Shown here: piece by piece, positions 25,361 to 33,878 of the stretch
Layout: the number at the start of each line of letters is the position of its first letter
How positions within the stretch are numbered: position 1 is the stretch's first letter
NCBI RefSeq assembly: GCF_900119895.1
Contig: NZ_FQLR01000004.1
Coordinates: forward strand, 1,426,001 to 1,490,000
Direction: 5' to 3'
Source: Collinsella phocaeensis
Lineage (GTDB): Bacteria; Actinomycetota; Coriobacteriia; Coriobacteriales; Coriobacteriaceae
Length of the DNA: 64,000 nucleotides
The notes under the pieces: generated by a model
Seen by the model: the letters and a program-made list of their open reading frames with translations, nothing else
Told to the model about the DNA's origin: nothing
Databases searched by the model: none
Translations under genes and position numbers: made by a program

Positions 25361-26287
25361 ATGTCGAACGGCCTGCTCGCCGCACTCATGCTCATCGTCG
25401 GTGTCGTCGCCGGAGCGCTCATCGCAGTCGCGGCCTACGCCCCCGAGCTTCGACGCATCGCGCGCTTCCTCGAGCGCCGTTCGACCGACAAGGGCGGCGA
25501 CGGGCGCGTCACCGTGAACACCAGGGCACCCGGCATCTCCGATCTTGCCGCGGCGATCAACGACGAGCTCGACCGCAGCGCGGTCGCGCGCATCGGAGCC
25601 ATGCGCCATCAGCAGGAGTTCCAGCGCGACCTTTCCGCGCTCTCGCATGACATCAGGACCCCGCTCACCGGGGCGAAAGGATACCTTCAGCTCGCATCCG
25701 ACGAGTCCGACCCCAAGCTTCGGCAGCGCCGCCTCGACGCGGCCGTCAAGCGCATCGACCGCACCTCCGAGCTGCTCGATGCGCTGTTCTCCTATACCAA
25801 GGCGAGCGACCCCGACCTCGAACTCGACCTCGAGCCCGTGGATGTGCGCGATATCGTGGAACGCTGCCTGCTGGCGCACTATCCCGAGTTCGAGGCGAGA
25901 GCGTGGGAGCCCCGCCTCGAGGGGTCGGGGGCGGCGAGGATCGTCGAGGCCGACCGACAGGCTCTCGAGCGCATCGTCGAGAACCTCGTGGTGAACGCCC
26001 TGAGACACGGAGCGAGGGCACCCCGCATCAGCCTGGGCGGGCCGAACGGAAACAGCACGCTGCTCCGTCTCTCGAACAGCGTCGACGACCCGGAGTCGAT
26101 CGACCCCGAGCGGCTCTTCGACCGCTTCTACCGCGCAGACGAGGCACGGACCGGCGGGGGAAGCGGACTCGGCCTCGCCACCGCCGCCAAGCTTGCCCGT
26201 GCCATGGGAATGGAGCTCGCGGCGCACATTGAAGGCGAGACGCTCGCTATCGAGCTGTCCGCCCGCAGCGAAATCGGCCGCGCGTAG
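25361..26287 (+). CDS. Sensor histidine kinase with minimal input domain
   Basis: A 308-residue kinase. A single N-terminal membrane helix or hairpin (residues 3-27) has no extracellular sensor of any size, then a HAMP-less linker leads to the H-box LSHDIRTPLTG (H96), the N-box NLVVNALRHG and the G-box GGGSGLGLATA. It resembles the small intramembrane-sensing-like kinases that pair with ABC exporters in peptide-antibiotic detection. GGAGGGAAGATCC precedes the ATG at 25361. It lies in the same orientation as the response regulator and ABC genes, and the ABC exporter may be part of the sensing complex. Confidence 0.88.
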   Translation: MSNGLLAALMLIVGVVAGALIAVAAYAPELRRIARFLERRSTDKGGDGRVTVNTRAPGISDLAAAINDELDRSAVARIGAMRHQQEFQRDLSALSHDIRTPLTGAKGYLQLASDESDPKLRQRRLDAAVKRIDRTSELLDALFSYTKASDPDLELDLEPVDVRDIVERCLLAHYPEFEARAWEPRLEGSGAARIVEADRQALERIVENLVVNALRHGARAPRISLGGPNGNSTLLRLSNSVDDPESIDPERLFDRFYRADEARTGGGSGLGLATAAKLARAMGMELAAHIEGETLAIELSARSEIGRA

Positions 26288-26341
26288 GCCCTCGGGCGGC
26301 GAATCGCGTACGCGCGCGACCGCGCCAACCCGGTCACGCCC

Positions 26342-27004
26342 CTACTCCTCAGCGATAACGAACCCGAGCAAGGTCGACAGGCTGAGCGCCTGCTCGGCAG
26401 ACACGACGGCACCGCGCAGCTCGCGGTAATCCGCCGAGAGCACCGGTGCCTCGAAGGCACACGTGGAAAGGTCGATTCCCGCGAGCTTGGTCCCGAAGAC
26501 GTCTAGGCGCGTCAGGTCGGAATCCGAGAAGACGAGACGCTTTGCCTTCACCGCCTGCATCGCCGCCTCCCGCAGACGCGAGGCGCGGATGGCAACGCGA
26601 TCGATCGAGGCCTCCGAGAGGTTCGCGTAGCTTAGGTCCGTCTCCTCGAACAGCACGCTCGACAGACGCGCCTGGAGCAGGTTGAGTCCGGGCGCGGAGC
26701 ATGAGAGGACGTCGCAACGGCTCAACCAGGCCCGCTCCATGGAGCAGCGGGTGAAGCGGCATCCCTCGAAACGCACGTCCCGGAAGGTGCAGCCGGAGAA
26801 GTCGACGCCATCGAACTCGCAGCCTCGGAACAGCACGGTGTCGAAGGTTGCGGATTCGGCGGCCTCGTAGGCGAGCGCCATCCCGCGGAACGCCGTGTTC
26901 GCGATGAGTCCCTCGCCCTCGGCGAATGCGTCCAGAAGCTCCTCGACGTCCATATGGGCGCCCAAGGCGTCCCCCACCCGCGCGAACCGAACCTTCGATG
27001 CCAT
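26342..27004 (-). CDS. Pentapeptide-repeat protein
   Basis: A 220-residue protein. From about residue 35 it shows the A(D/N)LXX five-residue periodicity: NTAFRGMALAYEAAESATF, LFRGCEFDGVDFSGCTF, RFEGCRFTRCSMERAWL, LSYANLSEASIDRV, FSDSDLTRLDVFGTKLAGIDLS. Such repeats fold into a right-handed quadrilateral helix; some mimic DNA and protect gyrase, many are uncharacterised. The many cysteines at the repeat core are common. Start ATG 27004 has AAGGGGA upstream. Convergent with the kinase gene. Confidence 0.85.
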   Translation of the reverse strand: MASKVRFARVGDALGAHMDVEELLDAFAEGEGLIANTAFRGMALAYEAAESATFDTVLFRGCEFDGVDFSGCTFRDVRFEGCRFTRCSMERAWLSRCDVLSCSAPGLNLLQARLSSVLFEETDLSYANLSEASIDRVAIRASRLREAAMQAVKAKRLVFSDSDLTRLDVFGTKLAGIDLSTCAFEAPVLSADYRELRGAVVSAEQALSLSTLLGFVIAEE

Positions 27005-27158
27005 TCCGTCCCCTTCGCCTTCGTCCCCGTGATCTGCCGCCGCCTCTGAGTCTATCGCATACCATGTCTCCGGCACGAGGCGCGCACACGACGCAGAGCA
27101 TTCCCGGCGCTCGGAGGCGGCTATACTGTGCGTTGAGCGGACGGTGAAAGGACTGGGC

Positions 27159-27458
27159 ATGGCGAGCAACAAGCGGTCGGCGCGGGCGAAGCAGCGCGCC
27201 GAGTTCGAATCGGGATTCGATGCCGGCGCCATGGGCGACCTCTTCGAGCGCGAGCATGCGCGCAACGACGCCCTCGAGGCGGCACATGACGCCGCGGTGC
27301 GCCGGCGAGCATGCGAGTCGAAGATGCGCTACGCAAGCCGCGCAGACGCCCTCGACGCCATCGCTGCGTGCGCCGAGCACGGACGTCGCGGCCTCTCCGT
27401 CTACCGCTGCCCCTACTGCAATGGCTGGCACCTCACGAGCCATCCTCGAAAGCCCTGA
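27159..27458 (+). CDS. Small protein with C-terminal zinc-ribbon-like motif
   Basis: A 99-residue basic protein. The N-terminal half is charged and probably helical (KRSARAKQRAEFESGF...). The C-terminus has ESKMRYASRADALDAI followed by VYRCPYCNGWHLTSH, a C-x2-C...H metal-binding-like motif seen in small actinobacterial and phage proteins of unknown role. AAAGGA lies before the ATG at 27159, and a TATACT hexamer (27122-27127) could be its promoter. Function is unknown; nucleic-acid binding is plausible. Confidence 0.65.
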   Translation: MASNKRSARAKQRAEFESGFDAGAMGDLFEREHARNDALEAAHDAAVRRRACESKMRYASRADALDAIAACAEHGRRGLSVYRCPYCNGWHLTSHPRKP

Positions 27459-27570
27459 CGTGCGATCGGACATTCCCCATCGGAAACGCCAGTCAAGTTT
27501 TAACGCGACAGGTTCCCAGGGCGTCCGGCGATCCTTGGGATATCCGACATCACGGCGATGCTCCAGCCGC

Positions 27571-27600
27571 CCCCTCAATTGAGGAGACGCCCCTTTTGAG
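27571..27600. repeat. Degenerate REP-like hairpin
   Basis: CCCCTCAATTGAGGAGACGC...TTTTGAG resembles the CTCAA...TTGAG hairpin family but has lost the GACAGGCACC core. It lies in the 306-bp gap before the ABC-F gene, whose remaining bases hold a possible TACACT promoter element (27629-27634) and the uORF/hairpin described separately. Confidence 0.4.
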
Positions 27601-27699
27601 GTCCGGTGCGAACGCCGTCGGTTCATGGTACACTCGCTTCGTCCGCCCGTCGGATTCGGGCCACATGCGAGGACGCCGCCGCGAAGAGACAAGGCCGCC

Positions 27700-27761
27700 A
27701 TGCGCTTCTAGACATCCCATCAACTGACCTGTTGACCTCCGATAGACAAGAAGGGGATGTC
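27700..27761 (+). promoter_or_regulatory. Possible uORF plus ribosome-site-sequestering hairpin ahead of the ABC-F gene
   Basis: A three-codon ORF (Met-Arg-Phe-stop, 27700-27711) with AAGG 5 nt upstream ends exactly where the left arm GACATCCC (27711-27718) begins. The right arm GGGATGTC (27754-27761) is its perfect complement and covers part of the AAGGGG ribosome site of the gene starting at 27765. A longer overlapping ORF (27665-27727) also reads through the left arm. A ribosome stalled on either uORF could open the hairpin. Short-ORF control is known for several ABC-F and erm genes; here it is inferred. Confidence 0.45.
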
Positions 27762-27764
27762 TTC

Positions 27765-29279
27765 ATGCAGCTTGCACTCTCGCGCGTGTCCTACACGCAT
27801 CCCGCGGCTCAAGACCCCATTTTGAATGATGTGACGCTCGCCTTCCCAGAAGGCTGGACCGGATTGCTCGGCGACAACGGCTGCGGCAAGTCCACGCTCG
27901 CGCGCATCGCCTGCGGCGCGCTCGAACCGGATGCCGGAGCGGTGAGCAGCGGGCTCTTCTGCGTCTACTGCCCCCAGGAAGCCGACGAGCAACCGGAAAG
28001 CCTGCCGGAGTTCGCGCTCGACTTCGGACGCGATGCCCGCAGCCTGCGCGAACGTTTCAACCTTTCCGACGAGATGGCCTGGCGCTGGAGCGAGCTGAGC
28101 TTCGGGGAGCGCAAGAAGCTTCAGATCGCCTGCGCGCTTTGGCAACGACCCGACGTGCTCATCGTCGACGAGCCGACCAACCACCTCGATGCCCCGTCAC
28201 GCGCCGAGCTCGCCGAGGTGCTGGGGCGCTTCCGCGGAATCGGCATCCTGGTCAGCCATGACCGCGCGCTGCTCGACGCGCTCGCCCAGCGGTGCATCTC
28301 GTTCGAGCCCACCGGCCCCGATGGCCAAACGCGCCTGGTCACGCGGCCAGGCGGCTACTCCGCCGCACACGCGCAGGCCGAAAGGGAGCGCGCGGAGACG
28401 GCTGCCGAGCGCCTTCGAGCCAAGAGCGAACATGCCCGCCTCGCATCCGAGCAGCGGAACCGGGCGCAGGAGGCCGCGCGAGCCGATGCAAGGCGGTCCA
28501 AGCGCCATCTCGATCCCAAAGACAAGAGCGGGCGCGCGAAGATCGACCTCGCGATCTTCACCGGCCAAGACGGCGCGCGCGGCAAGCTGCTGCGTCAGAT
28601 GGGCGGGCGCTTGGCGGCGGCCCGGGCAAGGGTGGACGCGACGTTCGTACCCAAACGCTACGACGGCAGCCTGTTCCTCGACGCGCGCGCCAGCCCCCGC
28701 AAGGCCGTGCTCCACATACCCGCGGGCACCATCCCCTGCGGAGAGGGCGCGCTCAAGCTTCCAGAGCTCTATGTGGGCAGCACCGAGCATATCGGCATCG
28801 TGGGGCCGAACGGAGCCGGCAAAACCACCCTGCTCGACCACGTGCGCAAGATCCTCGCCCGGCAAGCGCCCGAGCAGGGCGCGGACGGCCTCGCGATCCT
28901 CGACATCCCCCAGGAGCCGAGTCCCGGGCAACGCACCCGAACCCTTGCGGCCGTCCGCTCGCTCTCCCCTACCGATCGCGGACGGGTGCTCAGCTGCGTC
29001 GCGCAGCTCAACTCCGACCCCGATCGCATCTTGGAGGGAGCGGCCACCAGCCCCGGCGAGCTCCGCAAGCTCATGATCGCGCACGGGCTGCTGAGCGCCC
29101 CTGCGCTCATCATCATGGACGAACCCACCAACCACCTCGACGTGCACTCGGTCGAGGCGCTCGAGCAGGCGCTCGCGCAGTTCGGCGGCGCGCTGCTCTT
29201 GGTGAGCCACGACCGTGCGTTCCTCTCCGCGTGCACGAGCGCGACCTGGGAGATCGAGGGCGGAAAGCTCCACCGGTAG
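27765..29279 (+). CDS. ABC-F family ATPase
   Basis: A 504-residue soluble protein with two ABC domains and no membrane segments. Domain 1: GDNGCGKST, signature LSFGERKKLQIA, VLIVDEPTNHLD. Domain 2: GPNGAGKTT, a weak signature TSPGELRKLMIA, LIIMDEPTNHLD. The central region is an Arg/Ala/Glu-rich helical linker, as in ABC-F translation factors that act on the ribosome E site; some members protect ribosomes from antibiotics. The linker type alone does not tell housekeeping from resistance. The upstream uORF/hairpin hints at drug-inducible control. Confidence 0.85.
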   Translation: MQLALSRVSYTHPAAQDPILNDVTLAFPEGWTGLLGDNGCGKSTLARIACGALEPDAGAVSSGLFCVYCPQEADEQPESLPEFALDFGRDARSLRERFNLSDEMAWRWSELSFGERKKLQIACALWQRPDVLIVDEPTNHLDAPSRAELAEVLGRFRGIGILVSHDRALLDALAQRCISFEPTGPDGQTRLVTRPGGYSAAHAQAERERAETAAERLRAKSEHARLASEQRNRAQEAARADARRSKRHLDPKDKSGRAKIDLAIFTGQDGARGKLLRQMGGRLAAARARVDATFVPKRYDGSLFLDARASPRKAVLHIPAGTIPCGEGALKLPELYVGSTEHIGIVGPNGAGKTTLLDHVRKILARQAPEQGADGLAILDIPQEPSPGQRTRTLAAVRSLSPTDRGRVLSCVAQLNSDPDRILEGAATSPGELRKLMIAHGLLSAPALIIMDEPTNHLDVHSVEALEQALAQFGGALLLVSHDRAFLSACTSATWEIEGGKLHR

Positions 29280-29300
29280 CATCGGCGCAAGCCTGCGCGC

Positions 29301-29336
29301 AAAAAAGAGCGCCAGCCCCGCGATGGGCTGGCGCTC
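29301..29336 (-). terminator. Strong terminator of guaA (minus strand)
   Basis: Perfect 12-bp stem GAGCGCCAGCCC / GGGCTGGCGCTC with a 6-nt loop. The six A at 29301-29306 become a U6 tract for minus-strand transcripts. It sits between convergent genes and may also stop the ABC-F transcript. Confidence 0.88.
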
Positions 29337-29368
29337 CGGTTCACATGATGCGGCTATCGCGGATCAGG

Positions 29369-30352
29369 CTACTCGAACTCGATCGTACCGCAGGGCTTGG
29401 GGGTAAGGTCGTAGAGAACGCGGCAGATGCCGGGCACCTCGGAGGCGATACGGTCGCCGATCTTCTTGAGGAGCGCCCAGTCGAGCTCGGGCACCTCGGC
29501 GGTCATGGCGTCCACGGTGTTGACGGCGCGGATGAACGCCGGCCACTCGTAGAGGCGCTTGCCGTCTTTCACGCCGGTCACGCGGAAGTCCGGCACGGAG
29601 ACGAAGTACTGCCACACCTTGCCCTCGAGGCCTGCGTTCGCGAACTCCTCGCGCAGGATGGCGTCGGCCTCGCGAAGCGCCTCGAGGCGATCGCGGGTGA
29701 TGGCGCCGAGGCAGCGCACGCCCAGGCCGGGACCCGGGAAGGGCTGGCGCTCGACCATGTTCTCGGGCAGGCCGAGCTCGCGACCGACGACGCGGACCTC
29801 GTCCTTATACAGCAGGCGGACGGGCTCGCACAGCTCAAACTGCAGGTCGTCGGGCAGGCCGCCCACGTTGTGGTGCGCCTTCACGCCGTCGGACTCAAGG
29901 ATGTCGGGGTAGATGGTGCCCTGGGCCAGGAAGCTCACCTGGTCGCCGACCTTGCGGGCCTCCTCCTCGAACACGCGGATGAACTCGGCGCCGATGATCT
30001 TGCGCTTGGCCTCGGGCTCGGCCACGCCGTCGAGCAGGGAGAGGAAGCGGTCGGTCGCGTCGACGTACACGAGGTTCGCGTCGAGCTGGTTCTGGAAGAC
30101 GTCGACGACCTGCTCGGACTCGCCCTTGCGCATGAGGCCGTGGTTCACGTGCACGCAGATGAGCTGCTTGCCGACGGCCTTGATGAGGAGCGCCGCCACG
30201 ACCGAGCTGTCGACGCCGCCGGACAGGGCGAGCAACACGTTCTTGTCACCGATCTGCTCGCGGCACGCGGCCACCTGCTCTTCGATGAAGGCCTGAGCGA
30301 GCTCAGGGGTGGTGATGCGGACCATGTCGTCAGGACGCATGTTGAGATCCAT
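29369..30352 (-). CDS. guaA: GMP synthase, ATP-pyrophosphatase subunit (no glutaminase domain)
   Basis: A 327-residue enzyme that adenylates XMP and aminates it to GMP. The PP-loop SGGVDSSV is near residue 44. The C-terminal dimerisation/XMP-binding part carries RQPFPGPGLGVRCLG and KPCGTIEFE. The glutamine amidotransferase domain that normally forms the first 190-200 residues is absent, so this is the split form: ammonia must come from a separate glutaminase encoded elsewhere, or be used free. AAGGAGGAG precedes the ATG at 30352. Divergent from the amino-acid permease. Confidence 0.93.
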   Translation of the reverse strand: MDLNMRPDDMVRITTPELAQAFIEEQVAACREQIGDKNVLLALSGGVDSSVVAALLIKAVGKQLICVHVNHGLMRKGESEQVVDVFQNQLDANLVYVDATDRFLSLLDGVAEPEAKRKIIGAEFIRVFEEEARKVGDQVSFLAQGTIYPDILESDGVKAHHNVGGLPDDLQFELCEPVRLLYKDEVRVVGRELGLPENMVERQPFPGPGLGVRCLGAITRDRLEALREADAILREEFANAGLEGKVWQYFVSVPDFRVTGVKDGKRLYEWPAFIRAVNTVDAMTAEVPELDWALLKKIGDRIASEVPGICRVLYDLTPKPCGTIEFE

Positions 30353-30479
30353 GGATGCTCCTCCTTGAAACGGCGTTGAATTGCGCTCTTCGATTGTATC
30401 CGATACGGCATCCACCCGACTCACGTATACTGGGGTTTTGGAAGAAAGACCTCGCGCGGTCCACGACGCACGATCCGAA

Positions 30480-31829
30480 ATGGAAGGCATGCAAGACTCC
30501 ACCACCGCCATCGAGAAGCGCTACACCCTCACCACCGCCGTCTGCCTCATCGTGAGCATCTGCATCGGCTCCGGCATCTTCTTCAAATCCGACAACATCC
30601 TCGTCGCGACCGGCGGCAACGTCGCGCTCGGAATCGTCGTCTTCCTCCTTGCCGCCACGACCATCGTGTTCGGCGGCCTCACGCTCGCGCACTTCGCGTC
30701 GCGGAGCAGGGGCCACGGGGGACTCATCTCCTATGCCCAGGAGTTCCTCGGCCCCGTGCGCAGCACCCTTATCGGCTGGCACTACACCTTTCTGTACATG
30801 CCCGTGGTCTGCGCCGTGATCTGCTGGGTCGTCGGGGTGTACGCCTGCATGGTCTTCGGCCTCCCCTCGACGCTTCCCGTGCAGTCGGGCATCGGCCTCG
30901 CCTTCCTCGTGCTTTGCACGGCGTGGAACGTGCTGTGGCCGCGCCTCTCCGGATACTTCCAGAACCTCTCGACGCTCGCCAAGGCGGCACCGCTGCTCGC
31001 GGTCGGCATCGTCGGGATCGCGTTCGCGCACCCCGCCGACTATCTATCCCAGGGCATCGAGCAGGCGCCCTCCGCAGGGCTGGGTTGGATCGCGGCCGCC
31101 GCACCCGTCGCCTTCGCGTTCGACGGATGGAGCTCGGCGGTAAGCATCGCGCCCGAGCTCAAGGACGCCCAGCGCAACCTTCCTCGAGCGCTCGTGATCG
31201 GCCCCGCCGTCATCCTGGCGCTCTATCTCGCCTACTTCGTCGGCATCTCCTGCTTCCTCGGGCCCCAGGAGGTCATACGTGCCGGCGACGCAAGCCTATC
31301 GGAGGTCTTCGTCAAGCTGTTCGGCCCCGGAGCCGCCACGATCCCCAACGTCATCGCTCTCGTCGCCGTGCTCGGCACCGCGAACGGCATGGTCCTCGCC
31401 ACGCTCCGCATGCCGTTCTCGCTCGCGTTGCACGGCCAGATGCCCTGCGCGCCGCGCATCGCCCGCGTGAACCCCACGTTGAAGTTCCCCCTCGCGAGCG
31501 CGTGCATAGCGCTTGCATGCTCGGTCTTCTGGCTCGCGGCCCACACCGTCGTGACCGCCGCCGGCTTGCTGCCCAACGGGGACATCTCCGAGATCGGCGT
31601 GAGCCTCACGCTCTTCGTCCTCTGTCTCTTCTACGTCCGCGCCCTCTCGCACGCGCGCACCGAGAGGGACGCGAGGGGCCTCATCTCCCCAGCCATCGCG
31701 CTCGTCAGCTCGGTCGCCATCGGCGTCGCCGGGCTTTCCGACCCCACGCGCTGGCCGTTCGTCGCCGTCTACGCGGTCCTCCTCGCGTGCGGCGTAGTCG
31801 CATCCCGGCGCTCGGCCGCGTCGAGCTGA
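30480..31829 (+). CDS. APC-superfamily amino-acid permease
   Basis: A roughly 449-residue polytopic membrane protein with about 12 helices. The first helix motif ICIGSGIFFKSDNILVATGGN is the classic APC substrate-binding break (GSGIF), and FAFDGWSSAVSIAPELKD is the helix-6 to helix-7 region of the LAT-like group. Substrate is unresolved; amino acids or exchange of an amino acid for its metabolite are likely. The start is unclear: ATG 30480 is used, with a weak ribosome site; ATG 30489 is an alternative. A TATACT hexamer at 30426-30431 could be its -10 element. Confidence 0.85.
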   Translation: MEGMQDSTTAIEKRYTLTTAVCLIVSICIGSGIFFKSDNILVATGGNVALGIVVFLLAATTIVFGGLTLAHFASRSRGHGGLISYAQEFLGPVRSTLIGWHYTFLYMPVVCAVICWVVGVYACMVFGLPSTLPVQSGIGLAFLVLCTAWNVLWPRLSGYFQNLSTLAKAAPLLAVGIVGIAFAHPADYLSQGIEQAPSAGLGWIAAAAPVAFAFDGWSSAVSIAPELKDAQRNLPRALVIGPAVILALYLAYFVGISCFLGPQEVIRAGDASLSEVFVKLFGPGAATIPNVIALVAVLGTANGMVLATLRMPFSLALHGQMPCAPRIARVNPTLKFPLASACIALACSVFWLAAHTVVTAAGLLPNGDISEIGVSLTLFVLCLFYVRALSHARTERDARGLISPAIALVSSVAIGVAGLSDPTRWPFVAVYAVLLACGVVASRRSAASS

Positions 31830-31979
31830 GCCGCGAAACGCCTCGCTTTGGGGACGGGAGCCTTCCCAGGAGGCCCTGACACCCGACGGTATCGACCTGG
31901 GGAGCAGGCCGCCTCGATGCGGAACCCGCCCCTCAAGCGAGGTCTCAGGAATCTTTCCGCCCCCACCCGAAGCGAGCGG

Positions 31980-33665
31980 CTACTCTCCCGCCTGCTCCTC
32001 GCGTGCGGCGCGTGCCTCGTCGAACGCCGCCTTCATGGTCTTGTTGCCCCGCGTGAGCCTGCGGATCGTGAGGCCCTGGGCCTTATCGTTGGCGAGACGC
32101 AGGTTGTTCTCGCTGGAGATGAGGTTGTCCTTGACCTTCTGCAGGTGCTTTATGGTGGCGTCGATCTCGTCGATAGCCGTCTGGAACTTACGGCTCGCCA
32201 GGTCGTAGTTGCGCGCGAAGCCGTCTTGGAAGCTCAGGAGCTTCTCCTCGAACTGCGTCACGTCGATATTCTGCTGGCGCTGCAGTGCGAGCTCGCGCTT
32301 CGCCTCGAGGTTGGTCAGGGCGGCGTTGCGCAGCAGGGTGATGATCGGGATGAAGAACTGCGGCCGAATCACGTACATCTTCGGATAGCGGTACGAGACG
32401 TCCACGATTCCGGCGTTGTACAGCTCGCTCTCGGGCTCCAGGAGGGAGACGAGGATCGCGTACTCGCATCCCTTCTGGCTGCGGTCGTGGTCGAGCTTCT
32501 TGAAGAAGTCCTCGTTCTTGTGCTTGGTCGACGTGGTGTCGTTCTCGTTTTTCATCTCGAACATAATGGAGATGATCTCGTTGCCGTCCTCGTCGCACTC
32601 ACGGAAGATGAAGTCCCCCTTGGTGCCCTCGGACGCATCGTTGTCCTTCTCGAAGTACGCGCGCGGGAACGCCGTCATGCGCAGGCGGTTGAACTCCGTC
32701 TCGCAATGCTGCTCGAGCGTCTCGCCCACCATCTTGGTGGACAGGCGCGCCTTCATGTCGCGCAGGCGCTCGATCTCCTCGTCCTTGTAGCGCACGAGCT
32801 CCGCGTTCGCCTTGCGAGCCTGCTCGAGCTCGAGCTCGTGCGCGGCCTGGACCTGCTGCCGCTCCGACTCGCGCACCGCCTGCTCGCGCGCGAGCGCCGC
32901 CCGGGCGTCGTCGCGCTCGCGCTCGACGGCCGCGACGGCGCGCACGCGTGCGAGCTCGGACTCTCCCTGCTGAGACGCTAGGCGGCTCCGCAGGTCGGCA
33001 GCCTCTTGACGAGCGCGCGACACCTCCTCGGCCATCTCCTGCTGGACCTGTGAGGACGCCGCGCGGACCGCCAGCTCGCGCTGACCGGCCGCCTCGTCGA
33101 GCTGCGCCTGGAGCTGCGCGGAGCGAGCGGCCTCCTGCTGGAAGCGCTCCTGGAGCTCGCGCAGCTCGCGGTCGGCGCGCTCGCGCAGGCGCTCCCGCTC
33201 CGCGGCCGCCTGGGCGAGCGCCTCCTCGCGCACGCGGGCCTGCTCGAGCTGCGCCTCGCCGTCGCGCTGGGCGAGCCGCGATGCGAGCTCGTCCAGCCGG
33301 TGCTGCAGCTCCGCCGCCTCCTTCTGCGCCTCCGCGCGGGCCTGCGCCGCGGCGCGCTCGCTCGCCATGGCGCGCTCCCCCGACGCCGCCTCGAGCCGTG
33401 CCGTGAGCTCGGCGATCTGCGCATCGCGGCAGGCGGTCGCCTCGGCGAGCTCGGCGTCGCGCGCGGCCATGCGCTCCTGCAGCACGGCTGCCGCGTCGGC
33501 GCGCTCGAGCGCGATCGCCTGCTCGCGCTCCCGGGACAGCAACTCGACGCGCTCGGCGAGCTCGTCGTTGAACTCCTGGTCGCGCACCTGCTTCACGATG
33601 TCGGCGTATCCGCTCTCGTCGAGCTGGAACACCGTCTTGCACTTAGGGCACATGATCTCGTTCAT
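31980..33665 (-). CDS. DUF2130 coiled-coil protein with N-terminal zinc motif
   Basis: A 561-residue protein. CPKC at residues 6-9 is a small zinc-finger-like start. Residues about 30-310 are an extended Glu/Arg/Ala/Gln coiled coil. The C-terminal 230 residues match DUF2130 (ETLEQHCETEFNRLR, FEMKNENDTTSTKHKNEDFFKKLDHDRSQKGCEYAILVS), a fold related to restriction-endonuclease-like nucleases with a D/E-x-K-type element. The function of the family is unknown. GGGGAGGAGTCGGT gives a clear ribosome site for ATG 33665. Monocistronic. Confidence 0.88.
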   Translation of the reverse strand: MNEIMCPKCKTVFQLDESGYADIVKQVRDQEFNDELAERVELLSREREQAIALERADAAAVLQERMAARDAELAEATACRDAQIAELTARLEAASGERAMASERAAAQARAEAQKEAAELQHRLDELASRLAQRDGEAQLEQARVREEALAQAAAERERLRERADRELRELQERFQQEAARSAQLQAQLDEAAGQRELAVRAASSQVQQEMAEEVSRARQEAADLRSRLASQQGESELARVRAVAAVERERDDARAALAREQAVRESERQQVQAAHELELEQARKANAELVRYKDEEIERLRDMKARLSTKMVGETLEQHCETEFNRLRMTAFPRAYFEKDNDASEGTKGDFIFRECDEDGNEIISIMFEMKNENDTTSTKHKNEDFFKKLDHDRSQKGCEYAILVSLLEPESELYNAGIVDVSYRYPKMYVIRPQFFIPIITLLRNAALTNLEAKRELALQRQQNIDVTQFEEKLLSFQDGFARNYDLASRKFQTAIDEIDATIKHLQKVKDNLISSENNLRLANDKAQGLTIRRLTRGNKTMKAAFDEARAAREEQAGE

Positions 33666-33878
33666 ACCGACTCCTCCCCGCCGCACCGAGCGGCCCGTCG
33701 CTTATCGGATACCGTACCATCCCGTTCGGACAGATAGATGCATCCCCCCGGCCGGCACCGCCGAAAGCGAGACGCGGCCGCCGCGCGCCAAGACGACGCG
33801 AAGCGGCCGGAATCGAACGGGATGCGCCGCCGAGCCGCGGTACCCGTGCGAACCGCGGCACCCATCGGCGCCCCAGCG

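Noticed and set aside
28292-30379. Long plus-strand frame running across the ABC-F end and antisense to guaA
   Set aside because: Covers two real genes on different strands and a strong terminator; Val/Leu/Asp/His-rich shadow composition.
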